Positions 42,298 to 50,915 of a stretch of 64,000 nucleotides of DNA are shown here, in pieces. The notes under the pieces are model-generated. The model ran no database searches. It was given only the letters and a program-made list of their open reading frames with translations, and was not told where the DNA came from. The position numbers and the translations under genes were made by a program. Source of the DNA: Acidocella aquatica (GTDB lineage: Bacteria; Pseudomonadota; Alphaproteobacteria; Acetobacterales; Acetobacteraceae); assembly GCF_030160635.1 (NCBI RefSeq), contig NZ_BSOS01000065.1:186001-250000 (forward strand), in the 5' to 3' direction. Within the stretch, counting starts at the first letter, position 1, and every line of letters begins with the position of its first letter.

Positions 42298-43817
42298 ACA
42301 GATTGCGTGACATCCGCTGGCCGTTTTCGGTGTTCGTGCTGGCGCTGCTGCCCCGGTTGAGCGGCCTGGGCAGCAGGCCGTTCTGGCTTGACGAGGCGTT
42401 CACCTTCCAGCGTGCGTCGCTGGCGCCGGCGGCGCTGGTGAACGACTCCTTCATCAACCACCACATGCCGAGCTTCTTCCTCATGCTCTCGCCGCTGGTG
42501 GGGCTGGGCGACCCGCAATATTGGCTGCGGCTGCCCTCGGCGGTGTTCGGCGCGCTGGCGGTGATGCTTGTGTATATGATCGCCTACCGGATCGCCGGGC
42601 GCACCGCGGGGGTTATCGCGGCGCTCATCATCGGCCTCTCGCCCACGGCGCTGGCCTTCAGCCAGGAAGCACGCTCCTACACGCTGGAAATGTGTCTCAT
42701 CCTGGTGGCACTTTACGGGCTTACGCGGCTTGCCATGGATATTCCGGCCGCCTCAAAGCCGATCCGCTGGAATGGAACGGGCGCTTTCTGGGCGGCGTTT
42801 ATCATTGGTTCGGCGGTGGCGCTCGATGTGCTGGGCGATGGGCTGCCCTGGCTGGTGGTCGGCAATGTGATCGGCGCCGCGCTACTCGTGCAGTCACCTG
42901 ACCGCGGGCAGCTCCTGCGCAATTTCATCATCGCCGATCTGATCGTCGCGGCATGCTGCGCGCCGTTTTATTATCTGATGACGCTGCACCAGGGCCAGGG
43001 CTACATCAACAGCGTGATGTGGATTCCGCCGCTGAATTTCTCCCGCCTCTGGTATAATCTGGGCTCGGTTTATTTCATGCGGATCGCCGATTCCGTGACT
43101 TTCAGCTTCATGGATGTGCCAACGCCGGTCGCGCTGATTTGGCTGATCGATGCGACCCTGGCCCTGGCCGTGGCCAGTGCCGCCTGGGCGTTGCGCCGCC
43201 GCCCCGCGATGCTGGCCGTGCTCGGTATATCCTTTGTGTTTCTGCCGTTGATGTTCACGATTGTCTCGCTCTGGCGGCCGATTTTGCTGCCGCGCTATAT
43301 TTTGTGGAGTGCCGCGCCCTTTGCCATTCTCGCCGGAATTGGCGGCGCCGCGCTGCTGGACCTCGCCGCGCCGCGCGCGCGCGCTTTGGTGGTGGCGGGC
43401 GGGGCTTTGTTGCTGCTCGTGAACCTCGCGCCCTATTACCATGCCGAGACCAAGCCGCGCTGGGATATCGCGGCGAAATTGCTGGCGCAGGATGTCAGCC
43501 CGGGGGATGTGGTGTATCTCTACGACACCGGGGCGTTGCCGATTTTGCGCATGTATCTGCCGCCGGGCGCGCGGACCGTGGTGTTGCAAGACTCTGCCGG
43601 CGACCTGAACCATGCCGAGCTGGCGATGAGCCAGGGCAAGCGCGTATGGGCCGTGTATGGCCATGCCGGGCAGAGCGCGGATAAAGTGGCGTTTTCGAAG
43701 TTTTTCGCCGGGGCGGACGCGCTGGGCAGGCCCAGCCTGACACAGGTGGCGGGCGAGCGGATTATGATCGCGCTCTATGACCCGGCAAACCCGAATGGTT
43801 CCGGCGCCGCTGAATGA
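42294..43817 (+). CDS. GT39-family polytopic glycosyltransferase
   Basis: A 507-residue membrane protein with about eleven hydrophobic helices. The first periplasmic loop has FWLDEAFTFQRASL, the DE motif of GT39/ArnT/PMT-type enzymes using polyprenyl-phosphate sugars; VIAALIIGLSPTALAFSQEA with RSYTLEMCLILVAL is also characteristic. It is coupled to alpha-E by GTGA, which may place it in the same operon by chance or give the ATP-grasp product a surface destination. Donor and acceptor unknown. Two hairpins follow before convergent lpxB. Confidence 0.85.
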   Translation: MNRLRDIRWPFSVFVLALLPRLSGLGSRPFWLDEAFTFQRASLAPAALVNDSFINHHMPSFFLMLSPLVGLGDPQYWLRLPSAVFGALAVMLVYMIAYRIAGRTAGVIAALIIGLSPTALAFSQEARSYTLEMCLILVALYGLTRLAMDIPAASKPIRWNGTGAFWAAFIIGSAVALDVLGDGLPWLVVGNVIGAALLVQSPDRGQLLRNFIIADLIVAACCAPFYYLMTLHQGQGYINSVMWIPPLNFSRLWYNLGSVYFMRIADSVTFSFMDVPTPVALIWLIDATLALAVASAAWALRRRPAMLAVLGISFVFLPLMFTIVSLWRPILLPRYILWSAAPFAILAGIGGAALLDLAAPRARALVVAGGALLLLVNLAPYYHAETKPRWDIAAKLLAQDVSPGDVVYLYDTGALPILRMYLPPGARTVVLQDSAGDLNHAELAMSQGKRVWAVYGHAGQSADKVAFSKFFAGADALGRPSLTQVAGERIMIALYDPANPNGSGAAE

Positions 43818-43828
43818 GCTGACGAGGC

Positions 43829-43862
43829 TAGAGCGTGATTACCTCACGTCAATCACGCTCTA
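43829..43862. repeat. First of two perfect hairpins with 10-nt loops
   Basis: TAGAGCGTGATT pairs perfectly with AATCACGCTCTA (12 bp), loop ACCTCACGTC. It lies between the GT39 gene and lpxB, which converge. The AGAGCGTGATT edge is the style of dispersed alphaproteobacterial intergenic palindromes. It may serve as terminator, though U-runs are weak. Confidence 0.6.
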
Positions 43863-43885
43863 GATTATGTTTTACGGTCAATTTC

Positions 43886-43925
43886 ATTGGTTTAGCTTGA
43901 GTCAGGTGATTCAAGCTAAACCAAT
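43886..43925. terminator. Second perfect hairpin, 15-bp stem, 10-nt loop
   Basis: ATTGGTTTAGCTTGA (43886-43900) pairs perfectly with TCAAGCTAAACCAAT (43911-43925), loop GTCAGGTGAT. It lies 7 bp before the end of lpxB in the converging GT39/lpxB gap and could end transcripts from both sides. No strong U-run adjoins it. Confidence 0.6.
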
Positions 43926-43931
43926 ATTGAT

Positions 43932-45092
43932 CTAGGGAGCCTGATTGCCGGATGTTCCAAGTCTGGCGAGGACCCTGGCGGCGGCGGCGGCGGAAGGCGT
44001 TCCGGCGGGTGCGTGCAGGCTTTCCAGCGCGGCGGCGAAACCGGCGCGCTGCGTTGCGGCAGCGGCTTGGTTGGTGATGAGCCCGTGCAATGTCTCGCTC
44101 AGTTTTGCCGGTGTGCAATCCTGTTGCAGCAGCTCGGGCACCAGCTCGCCGCCGGCCAGCAGGTTGATCATGGCGACGTGTTTCACCTTTATCATGCGCC
44201 GCGCCAGCATCGCGCTGACCGGGTTGACCCGGTAGGTCACCGCCATCGGCACGCCGGCCATGGCGAGTTCCAGCGTCGAGGTGCCCGATTTGGTCAGCGC
44301 CGCCTGGGCGGCGGCAAAGGCGTCATAACGGGTGGCGACATCGCGCACGATGATGGGGGGCACCGGCCAGTCCTTGGTCTGCGCGGCCACGGCCTCGGCG
44401 ACGCCGGCGGCGGCCGCGAGCACGGGTTGAAGCTTCGGGATGCGCGCGGAGAGCCGCACCATGGTCTGGCGGAACACCGGGAGCAGGCGCGAGGTTTCGG
44501 TGACGCGCGAGCCCGGCATGAGCACCACCGGCACCGCGTCCGCGCTGATGTTATGCTGGGCGCGAAACCGCGCGGCATCGCCCTTATTGGCGCCCGATTC
44601 CAGCACCGGATGGCCAACGAACACCGGATTTAGCCCGTGCGGGGCAAAAAACGCGGGCTCGAAGGGGAGCAGGCAGAGCAGCTCATCCCATAGGCCGGGG
44701 TAGTGCTTCACCCGCTCCTGCCGCCAGGCCCAGACCTGCGGCGCGACGTAGTGGATGCGCGTAATGCCCGTGCCGGAGATGCCTTTGAGCACGCGCAGGC
44801 AAAAACCGGGGCTGTCGATGGTGACGACGATATCGGGCCGGATGGCCTTGATTGTCTCGATCGTCTGGTTGATGCGCCGTTTCAGCGCGAAAATCCGGGG
44901 GAGGATTTCCGCCAGCCCCATCACCGCCAGCTCCTGCATGGGGAAGATTGATTCCAGCCCGGCTTCGGCCATGCGCGCGCCGCCGATACCTGAGAATTCC
45001 AGCCCCTCGCGTTGCGCCCGCAGTGCGGCGATCAGCCGCGCGCCCAGCACATCACCGCTGGCTTCGCCGGCGATGAGAAAAACCTTGGTCAT
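43932..45092 (-). CDS. lpxB: Lipid-A-disaccharide synthase
   Basis: A 386-residue GT19 enzyme that condenses UDP-diacylglucosamine with lipid X to form the lipid A disaccharide at the inner membrane. KVFLIAGEASGDVLGARLI, EFSGIGGARMAEAGLESIFP, YVAPQVWAWRQERVKHY and the C-terminal SGTSTLELAMAGVPMAVTYR are diagnostic. The start overlaps the stop of the nitrilase-like gene by ATGA. It is the last gene of a minus-strand run beginning with the cytochrome c. Confidence 0.95.
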   Translation of the reverse strand: MTKVFLIAGEASGDVLGARLIAALRAQREGLEFSGIGGARMAEAGLESIFPMQELAVMGLAEILPRIFALKRRINQTIETIKAIRPDIVVTIDSPGFCLRVLKGISGTGITRIHYVAPQVWAWRQERVKHYPGLWDELLCLLPFEPAFFAPHGLNPVFVGHPVLESGANKGDAARFRAQHNISADAVPVVLMPGSRVTETSRLLPVFRQTMVRLSARIPKLQPVLAAAAGVAEAVAAQTKDWPVPPIIVRDVATRYDAFAAAQAALTKSGTSTLELAMAGVPMAVTYRVNPVSAMLARRMIKVKHVAMINLLAGGELVPELLQQDCTPAKLSETLHGLITNQAAAATQRAGFAAALESLHAPAGTPSAAAAARVLARLGTSGNQAP

Positions 45093-45955
45093 GCCAGAGG
45101 CACCACCGGGCAGGGGGGGATTTGGTCCGGCCAGTCGCGATGGTTCAATACGGCGCCCTGGGTGCGCAGGGTATCAATGGCGCCGAAATTCACCGTGGCG
45201 AAAACCAGCCCGGTTGCGTTCATATGGCCGGCCGCCGCCACCCCGTCTTCGGGGAAACCGGCGTCGCAGGGGGTGAACAGGGCGGCCTGGCCGTGGTTTT
45301 CGTCAATGGAGGCGGACCAGGGCGCCTGGCCGGTGAGCGGGATGACGGCGCTATAGCACTGGTTCTCAATGGCGCGGGCGCGGGCGGAAAGGCGCACGCG
45401 GTTGAAGCCGGCCGGGCTGTCGGTGCAGCTGGGGATGAGGATGAGTTTGGCCCCCGCGGTCACCTGGGCGCGCACATGCAGGGGGAATTCGCTATCGTAG
45501 CAGATGGAGACGCCGATGCGCCCGAAGCTGGTCTCAAACACCTGAGGCGGGTTGCCGCCGCTGATGCCCCACCACTCGGCCTCGAAGCGGGTCATGCATT
45601 GTTTGTCCTGAAAGGCCAGCGCGCCGGAAGGCGCGATGAAGGCGGCGCGATTGTTGAGCACGGCGCCAACCCGCATGGGGATGGAGCCCGCCAGCAGGTA
45701 GATTTTATGGCGCGCGGCGGTCTCGCGCAGGGCGGCGATCAGCTCATCGGCCTGGGCGGTGACGGTTGCGAGTTCCGCCGCGAGATCAGGCGTGGTGACG
45801 CTGGCGCCGGCCAGGACCATGGAGAAATATTCGGGCAGTGCCAGCAGGTCAGCCCCGCCGAGTGCTGCTTGCGCGGCCAGGCGCTCGATGCGGGTGATGA
45901 AGGATTCGAAGCTCGGCGGCGGCGAGACGCCGAATTGCGCCAGCGCGAGTTTCAT
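45089..45955 (-). CDS. Carbon-nitrogen hydrolase (nitrilase superfamily)
   Basis: A 288-residue hydrolase with the catalytic triad E-K-C: glutamate in DLLALPEYFSM, lysine in LAFQDKQCMTRFEAEWWG and cysteine in GVSICYDSEFPLHVR. It hydrolyses an amide or nitrile of unknown identity. Starts and stops overlap by ATGA on both sides: with the GNAT gene before it and lpxB after. A GNAT/nitrilase pair is known in other proteobacteria; a partnership in acyl-amide metabolism is inferred. Confidence 0.9.
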   Translation of the reverse strand: MKLALAQFGVSPPPSFESFITRIERLAAQAALGGADLLALPEYFSMVLAGASVTTPDLAAELATVTAQADELIAALRETAARHKIYLLAGSIPMRVGAVLNNRAAFIAPSGALAFQDKQCMTRFEAEWWGISGGNPPQVFETSFGRIGVSICYDSEFPLHVRAQVTAGAKLILIPSCTDSPAGFNRVRLSARARAIENQCYSAVIPLTGQAPWSASIDENHGQAALFTPCDAGFPEDGVAAAGHMNATGLVFATVNFGAIDTLRTQGAVLNHRDWPDQIPPCPVVPLA

Positions 45956-46473
45956 AGGGTTTTGGTCCAGAAGGTCATGGTTTTTTCACTCTCCACCGCC
46001 GCGCCGACATCCCGCCAGGACATGACGCAGGTGAGGTCAGGGCGTTTGGTGTAGCCGCGATGGTGCCAGAATTCATCCAGCGGGACATAACCCGCCGGGC
46101 GCAGCGGGTGGTCCGCAGGCCGCTGCACGGCGCAGAAGGTGGTGATGGCATGGCCGGTGGCGCGGGCCTGGGCCTCGCGCGCGTCGAAAAATTTCACGCC
46201 GATGCCCTGGCCCCGATAGGCCCGCTCCAGCACGCTCTCGCCAAAATAGAACACTTTGGAGATATCCACCCCGGCATCGAGGAAGGGTTTTTGCACGTTC
46301 GGCGTTTCAGCGGCCAGCGGCAGGCAGGTGGAGGCACCGGCGACGTGCTCGCCATCCCACGCCACCACGACTGCGGCGCCCGGGGCCTGGGCATAGGTGC
46401 GCAGATAGGTTTGCTCATAGGCGGTGTTCCCATCGTAGAGATAGGGAAACTCCCGGAAGACGCAAACCCGCAA
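45952..46473 (-). CDS. GNAT family N-acetyltransferase, start codon uncertain
   Basis: A protein of 173 residues from TTG 46473, likely longer. The acetyl-CoA loop is RAYRGQGIGVKFFDAREAQA, with VVVAWDGEHVAGASTCLPL and RVCVFREFPYLYDGNTAYEQ at the start. Conserved-looking sequence continues upstream in the same frame (IKILTLEGAAILPLLPELAR) to 46533, but no ATG, GTG or TTG exists there before an in-frame stop near 46572. AAGGAG sits 5 nt before an ATT at 46503 and 8 nt before a CTG at 46500, so a rare start codon is possible. It is coupled to the nitrilase gene. Confidence 0.8.
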   Translation of the reverse strand: MRVCVFREFPYLYDGNTAYEQTYLRTYAQAPGAAVVVAWDGEHVAGASTCLPLAAETPNVQKPFLDAGVDISKVFYFGESVLERAYRGQGIGVKFFDAREAQARATGHAITTFCAVQRPADHPLRPAGYVPLDEFWHHRGYTKRPDLTCVMSWRDVGAAVESEKTMTFWTKTL

Positions 46474-46528
46474 ACGGGCGAGTTCGGGCAGGAGCGGCAG
46501 AATGGCCGCTCCTTCGAGGGTCAGGATT

Positions 46529-48187
46529 TTAATTGGCGGCCGCGTTGATGAGCGGTTGCGCGCTGGCGATGAAGTTGATCATCGCCTGATGCTTGGCATC
46601 CTGGCTCAACCCGGCCTGGTTGGCGACCACGGGGCAATAGGCCGCGATGAGGTCGTTGGTCAGGTCGGCGTTGCTGATGGTGGCGTTACCGGCGCGGATC
46701 GCGCTGATCAGCGTGCGGGTGCGGTTGGGCATGGTTGCCGGGGTGGCATCCGCGTAGCTGTTCAAAAGATCGCTGCCCGGGTCGGCGATGGAGGTGGCGC
46801 CACCAGCGGGCGAGACACGCGGGCAGCCGAACAGGTCGGCGGCCTTGTTCGCGCTGGGCGGCACCACGGCGATGTCGCGCAGTTCCATCACATCATGCGG
46901 GGTGGCATCGGCGGTGGCGTTATTGCCCATGCTGGTGCGCACATAGTTGGTGACGGCGGCGATCTGCTCATCCGACAGGCTGGCCGCGAAGGCCGGCATG
47001 GCCGGGCCGTTGGTCCTCCAGGCGTCCAGCCCGCTCAACACGGCGCCGATGACGTTGGTGGGTTCAGAGGCGGTGACGGAGTCATTGCCCGCGAGGTTGG
47101 GAATGATCGGGGCCATGCCGCCGCCGGTCTTGCCGTGGCATCCGGCGCAGTTGGCGGTGTAGACGGTGGCGCCCAGGGCGATGGAGGCGGGCGCGTTGGC
47201 CACGGCGGGCGTGGGCGGCACATGCTGCGGCTTGGTTACGTTCTGCAGGTAGTTGGCAATGTCCACATCGTCAGACACGGGGATCTGACTGGTGGAATTG
47301 TCCACAACCTCGCCCATGGCTGCATAGGGCGAGCCTTTGACCATGTTGCCGTCGTCATGCAGGTAGGCCACGAGGTCAGACTGCGCCCAGCCGCCGACGC
47401 CGTATTGTTTGTCGGACGAGATGTTCGGGGCGAAATAGGCATCGATCGGCGCGCCGGCATAGGCTTTGTCCAGCATCATGGCGCTGAGCAGGTTGCGCGG
47501 GGTGTGGCATTCGCCGCAATGGCCGAGCGCCTCGGTGAGGTAGGCGCCGTTCTTCATGCTGTCATCCCAGCTCGGGTCCATATGCAGCGGGCCGGCGCGG
47601 AAGAACATGATGCGCCAGCCGAGCAGCACCGGGCGCTGGTTGAAGGGGAAGGCCATGGAGCTTGGCGTCGGCGCCACGCTCACCGGCGGCAGCGAGAACA
47701 GATAGGCCTTGATCGCCATCACATCCGCGTAGGAGAGCTTGGTGTAGGAGGTGTAGGGCATCGCCGGGTAGAGGAATTTGGGGAACACCAGATAGGAGCG
47801 GCCCGGCGCGTCGCCGTAATGCACGGCGTTGTAGAAATCGGCATCCGACCAGTTGCCGATGCCGGTTGCTTTGTCAGGCGTGATATTGGGGGTGGCAAGG
47901 CCGCCGAAAGGCGTGGCCATGACCAAGCCGCCGGAGAAGGGCGCGTGGTTGGGGCCGGTGTGGCAGGGCATGCAGTCCGCCGCCGCGGTGAGGTATTTGC
48001 CGCGCGCGATCAGCGCCGCCGGGTCGGTTGGCGCGGAGAGGCTGGCCGCCGGGTAATCGGCGGTGTCATCCGCGCTGGCGAAGCGGCTGAAGGCGGCGCC
48101 GCCGAGCAGCAGCGCAAGGGCCGCCAGGGCGATAACCGGGCGGGCGGGGCGGAATTTCGGCAGAGCAAGCGGCATGATCGGACCCAT
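46529..48187 (-). CDS. Triheme cytochrome c (alcohol/gluconate dehydrogenase-subunit-like) with C-terminal extension
   Basis: A 552-residue exported protein: N-terminal signal/anchor from PARPVIALAALALLLGGAAF, then three haem c sites, CMPCH (72-76), CGECH (224-228) and CAGCH (347-351). This is the layout of the cytochrome subunit of membrane-bound alcohol, gluconate or sorbitol dehydrogenases of acetic acid bacteria, passing electrons to ubiquinone. After the third domain about 110 extra residues follow, not typical for it. No dehydrogenase subunit is next to it. ATG 48187 follows AGGAG by 10 nt. The GNAT gene overlaps or abuts its end. Confidence 0.9.
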   Translation of the reverse strand: MGPIMPLALPKFRPARPVIALAALALLLGGAAFSRFASADDTADYPAASLSAPTDPAALIARGKYLTAAADCMPCHTGPNHAPFSGGLVMATPFGGLATPNITPDKATGIGNWSDADFYNAVHYGDAPGRSYLVFPKFLYPAMPYTSYTKLSYADVMAIKAYLFSLPPVSVAPTPSSMAFPFNQRPVLLGWRIMFFRAGPLHMDPSWDDSMKNGAYLTEALGHCGECHTPRNLLSAMMLDKAYAGAPIDAYFAPNISSDKQYGVGGWAQSDLVAYLHDDGNMVKGSPYAAMGEVVDNSTSQIPVSDDVDIANYLQNVTKPQHVPPTPAVANAPASIALGATVYTANCAGCHGKTGGGMAPIIPNLAGNDSVTASEPTNVIGAVLSGLDAWRTNGPAMPAFAASLSDEQIAAVTNYVRTSMGNNATADATPHDVMELRDIAVVPPSANKAADLFGCPRVSPAGGATSIADPGSDLLNSYADATPATMPNRTRTLISAIRAGNATISNADLTNDLIAAYCPVVANQAGLSQDAKHQAMINFIASAQPLINAAAN

Positions 48188-48247
48188 CAGAATTTTGCTC
48201 CTCTTCTTTCGCCAAAATTGAGAATCTATCAAGTGGAGGGGGCGTGG

Positions 48248-48628
48248 TTACTTGTAGAGCTGCTCCGGGGCGACGAGCGGCTTGGCGATTTCCACCAGCT
48301 CTCCGCCGCGCCAGGCAAGAAAAAAGCAGTTTCGCCGCCCGGTGTGGCAGGCAACGCCTTTTTGGTCGACCAGGAGCAACAGAGTGTCGCCGTCGCAGTC
48401 GAGTCTCAGCTCCACCAGCCTCTGTTCCTGGCCGGAGGATTCGCCCTTGCGCCAGAGTTTCCGCCGCGAGCGCGACCAATAGCAGACCTGGCCGGTCTTC
48501 AGGGTTTCCTCGATCGAGTCGCGGTTCATCCAGGCCATCATCAGCACCTCGCCCGTGTCATGCTGCTGGGCGATGGCGGGGATCAGGCCGTTGGCATCGA
48601 AGGTGAGCTTGCCGAGCAGCGTGTTCAT
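48248..48628 (-). CDS. hisI: Phosphoribosyl-AMP cyclohydrolase
   Basis: A 126-residue enzyme for the third step of histidine synthesis, opening the adenine ring of phosphoribosyl-AMP. LRLDCDGDTLLLLVDQKGVA with the DxDxD-type magnesium site and CHTGRRNCFF with zinc-binding cysteines are diagnostic; MMAWMNRDSIEETLKTGQ also. It is the downstream partner of ppk2 with a 4-bp overlap. No other his gene is in the window, so histidine genes are scattered. Confidence 0.95.
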   Translation of the reverse strand: MNTLLGKLTFDANGLIPAIAQQHDTGEVLMMAWMNRDSIEETLKTGQVCYWSRSRRKLWRKGESSGQEQRLVELRLDCDGDTLLLLVDQKGVACHTGRRNCFFLAWRGGELVEIAKPLVAPEQLYK

Positions 48629-49380
48629 GACGCGAGCATGCCGTTGGTGAGGCAGGTTTCATCGAACCGGCAGACGATCTCGGTATGGGTATCGTGCGGG
48701 GTGGCGTCGGCATAATCCACCCGGGTGATGAGATCGGCGATAACGGCCAGGCGGGCGGTCTTTTTGTCATTGGCGCGGACCACCATCCACGGCGCGGTGG
48801 CGCTGTCGGTCGCGCGCAGCATGATGTTGCGGGCCTTGGTGTAGTCATCAAAATGTTTCAGCGCCTTTTCGTCGATTGGGCTGATTTTCCATTGTTTCAG
48901 CGGATCGTCATGGCGGGCCTCAAGGCGCTTTTTCTGCTCCTTGCGGTCGATGTCGAGGTAATATTTGATCACCGTGATGCCGGAATCGGTCAACATGGAC
49001 TCAAACACCGGCACGTTGCGCAAAAACGTATGGTAGTCATGGTCCGAGCAGAAGCCCATGACATGCTCCACCCCGGCGCGGTTGTACCAGGAGCGGTTGA
49101 ACAGCACGATCTCGCCGGCGGCGGGCAGGTGGTTCACATAACGCTGGAAATACCATTGGGTGGCTTCAACGTCGGATGGTTTGGAGAGCGCCACGACGCG
49201 GATGTCCCGCGGGGAGAGATGCTCGATGATGCGCTTGATGGTGCCGTCCTTGCCCGCACCGTCGCGGCCTTCGAGGATGATGAGCACCTTCTGGCCGCGC
49301 GCGATGACATGGCGCTGCAGCTTGACCAGCTCGACTTGCAGGTGGTGCAGGGTTTTGTCGTAGCTCTTATCTTTTGTCAT
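48625..49380 (-). CDS. ppk2: Polyphosphate kinase 2
   Basis: A 251-residue class I PPK2 that uses polyphosphate to phosphorylate nucleoside diphosphates, or the reverse. Walker A is ILEGRDGAGKDGTIKRIIEH, the lid/Walker B region is GEIVLFNRSWYNRAGVEHVM and the arginine-rich WYNRAGVEHVMGFC is typical of the family. Single-domain length fits class I. Its stop overlaps hisI. It may regulate energy and phosphate reserves. Confidence 0.95.
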   Translation of the reverse strand: MTKDKSYDKTLHHLQVELVKLQRHVIARGQKVLIILEGRDGAGKDGTIKRIIEHLSPRDIRVVALSKPSDVEATQWYFQRYVNHLPAAGEIVLFNRSWYNRAGVEHVMGFCSDHDYHTFLRNVPVFESMLTDSGITVIKYYLDIDRKEQKKRLEARHDDPLKQWKISPIDEKALKHFDDYTKARNIMLRATDSATAPWMVVRANDKKTARLAVIADLITRVDYADATPHDTHTEIVCRFDETCLTNGMLAS

Positions 49381-49487
49381 GCGTAATCATAAGCCCAAGC
49401 GGGTTCGGATGCCAGATCGTATCAGAACAGAGACATGCGCGCGATTCAAGGCTATGACTCCCAGGCAAAGACGCGGGGAGAGAAGGC

Positions 49488-50915
49488 ATGGTTCTGGGAT
49501 TATTGCTGGCCGGCGCCGCGGCGGGGCTGGCGGCGGTATATTGGCGCGACACGCATCAGCAAAAACATACCGTGCTGCGCAATTTCCCCGTCATCGGGCA
49601 TTTCCGCTACTTTGCCGAGACCTGGGGCGAGTATATGCGCCAGTATCAATATCTGCCGGACTGGGCGGAGCGGCCGTTCAACCGGCTGGAGCGCAGCTGG
49701 GTGTATCGCTCGGCGAAAGGGGTTTCCAATCTGGTGAGCTTCGGCTCTGAGAATGTGCCAAGCTTTGTGTTCCGCAATGCCGCGTTTCCGGTGCTCGATG
49801 AAGAGGAGCGGCATTTTCCCGGCAAGCTGATCGGCATCGCGAGCGGGCCGGGGGCGTGCGCGCAGCCTTATATGGGGCAGCATTTCTTCAATATTTCCGG
49901 GATGAGCTACGGCGCGCTGAGCCATGCCGCGGTGAGCGCGCTCTCGCGCGGGGCGAAGCTTGCGGGCATATGGATGAGCACCGGCGAGGGCGGGCTCTCG
50001 AAATTCCATCTGGAGGGCGGGGCGGATATCGTCATGCAGATCGGCACCGCCAAATACGGCGTGCGCGATGCCAACGGCGCGCTTTCCGAGGCGCGGCTGC
50101 GCGAGATCGCGGCGATACCGCAGGTGAAGATGTTCGAGGTGAAACTGGCCCAGGGCGCCAAGCCGGGCAAGGGCGGCGTGCTGCCGGGCGTTAAGGTGAC
50201 GGCGGAAATTGCCGCGATTCGCGGCATCCCCGAAGGGCGCGACAGCATCTCCCCCAACCGCCACCGCGACATCGCCAATATCGCCGAGCTGGGCGCGTTC
50301 ATCGCGCGGGTGCGGGGGATCACCGGCAAGCCGGTGGGGGTGAAATTCGTCGTCGGCGATCCGCGCTTCCTTGATGAGTGGTTCAGCGACTGTGTGGAGA
50401 ACCCCGGGCATTGCCCTGATTATATTCAGGTGGACGGCGGCGAGGGCGGCACCGGCGCGGCGCCGGAGCCGCTGGCGGATTATATGGGACTGCCGATTAC
50501 CCAGGCGCTGCCCTATGCCGTGGCGCTGCGCGATGAACACGGGCTGACCGGGCGGATACGCATCATCGCGGCGGGTAAATTGATCACGCCGGACAAGGTG
50601 GCCTGGGCGCTGTGCATGGGGGCTGATTTCGTTTCCTCCGCGCGGGGCTTCATGTTTTCGCTCGGGTGCATCCAGGCGATGAAATGCGGCTCCGGGCGCT
50701 GCCCCACGGGGGTGACCGCCGCCGGCCCGCGTTTGATCGCGGGGCTGGACCCGGCGGACAAGGCGGTGCGGGTGAGCCGCTATGCGGGGCGCTTGATCGA
50801 GGAGGTGGAGATGATCGCGCATTCCTGCGGGCTGACTGACGCCAGCGGCTTGCGGCCGCGCCATGTCACCGAGATCGAGCGCGGTGTCGGCGGTTTCAGG
50901 GCGCATGCGGGATGA
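49488..50915 (+). CDS. FMN-binding glutamate synthase-family protein
   Basis: A 475-residue protein with an N-terminal hydrophobic segment (LGLLLAGAAAGLAAVYW) and a glutamate-synthase large-subunit-like FMN barrel. Barrel motifs are ISGMSYGALSHAAVSALSRG, MSTGEGGLSKFHLEGGADIV, QVDGGEGGTGAAPEPL and CIQAMKCGSGRCPTGV. It lacks the amidotransferase domain of GltB, so it cannot make glutamate from glutamine alone. Substrate unknown; GGAGAG lies just before the ATG. It is coupled to the next gene. Confidence 0.88.
   Translation: MVLGLLLAGAAAGLAAVYWRDTHQQKHTVLRNFPVIGHFRYFAETWGEYMRQYQYLPDWAERPFNRLERSWVYRSAKGVSNLVSFGSENVPSFVFRNAAFPVLDEEERHFPGKLIGIASGPGACAQPYMGQHFFNISGMSYGALSHAAVSALSRGAKLAGIWMSTGEGGLSKFHLEGGADIVMQIGTAKYGVRDANGALSEARLREIAAIPQVKMFEVKLAQGAKPGKGGVLPGVKVTAEIAAIRGIPEGRDSISPNRHRDIANIAELGAFIARVRGITGKPVGVKFVVGDPRFLDEWFSDCVENPGHCPDYIQVDGGEGGTGAAPEPLADYMGLPITQALPYAVALRDEHGLTGRIRIIAAGKLITPDKVAWALCMGADFVSSARGFMFSLGCIQAMKCGSGRCPTGVTAAGPRLIAGLDPADKAVRVSRYAGRLIEEVEMIAHSCGLTDASGLRPRHVTEIERGVGGFRAHAG

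Noticed and set aside
46502-48715. 737-codon plus-strand frame
   Set aside because: It is a shadow of the cytochrome c and hisI genes and has glycine/arginine-rich, domainless sequence.
49500-50906. 468-codon minus-strand frame
   Set aside because: It mirrors the glutamate synthase-like gene and shows no family features.
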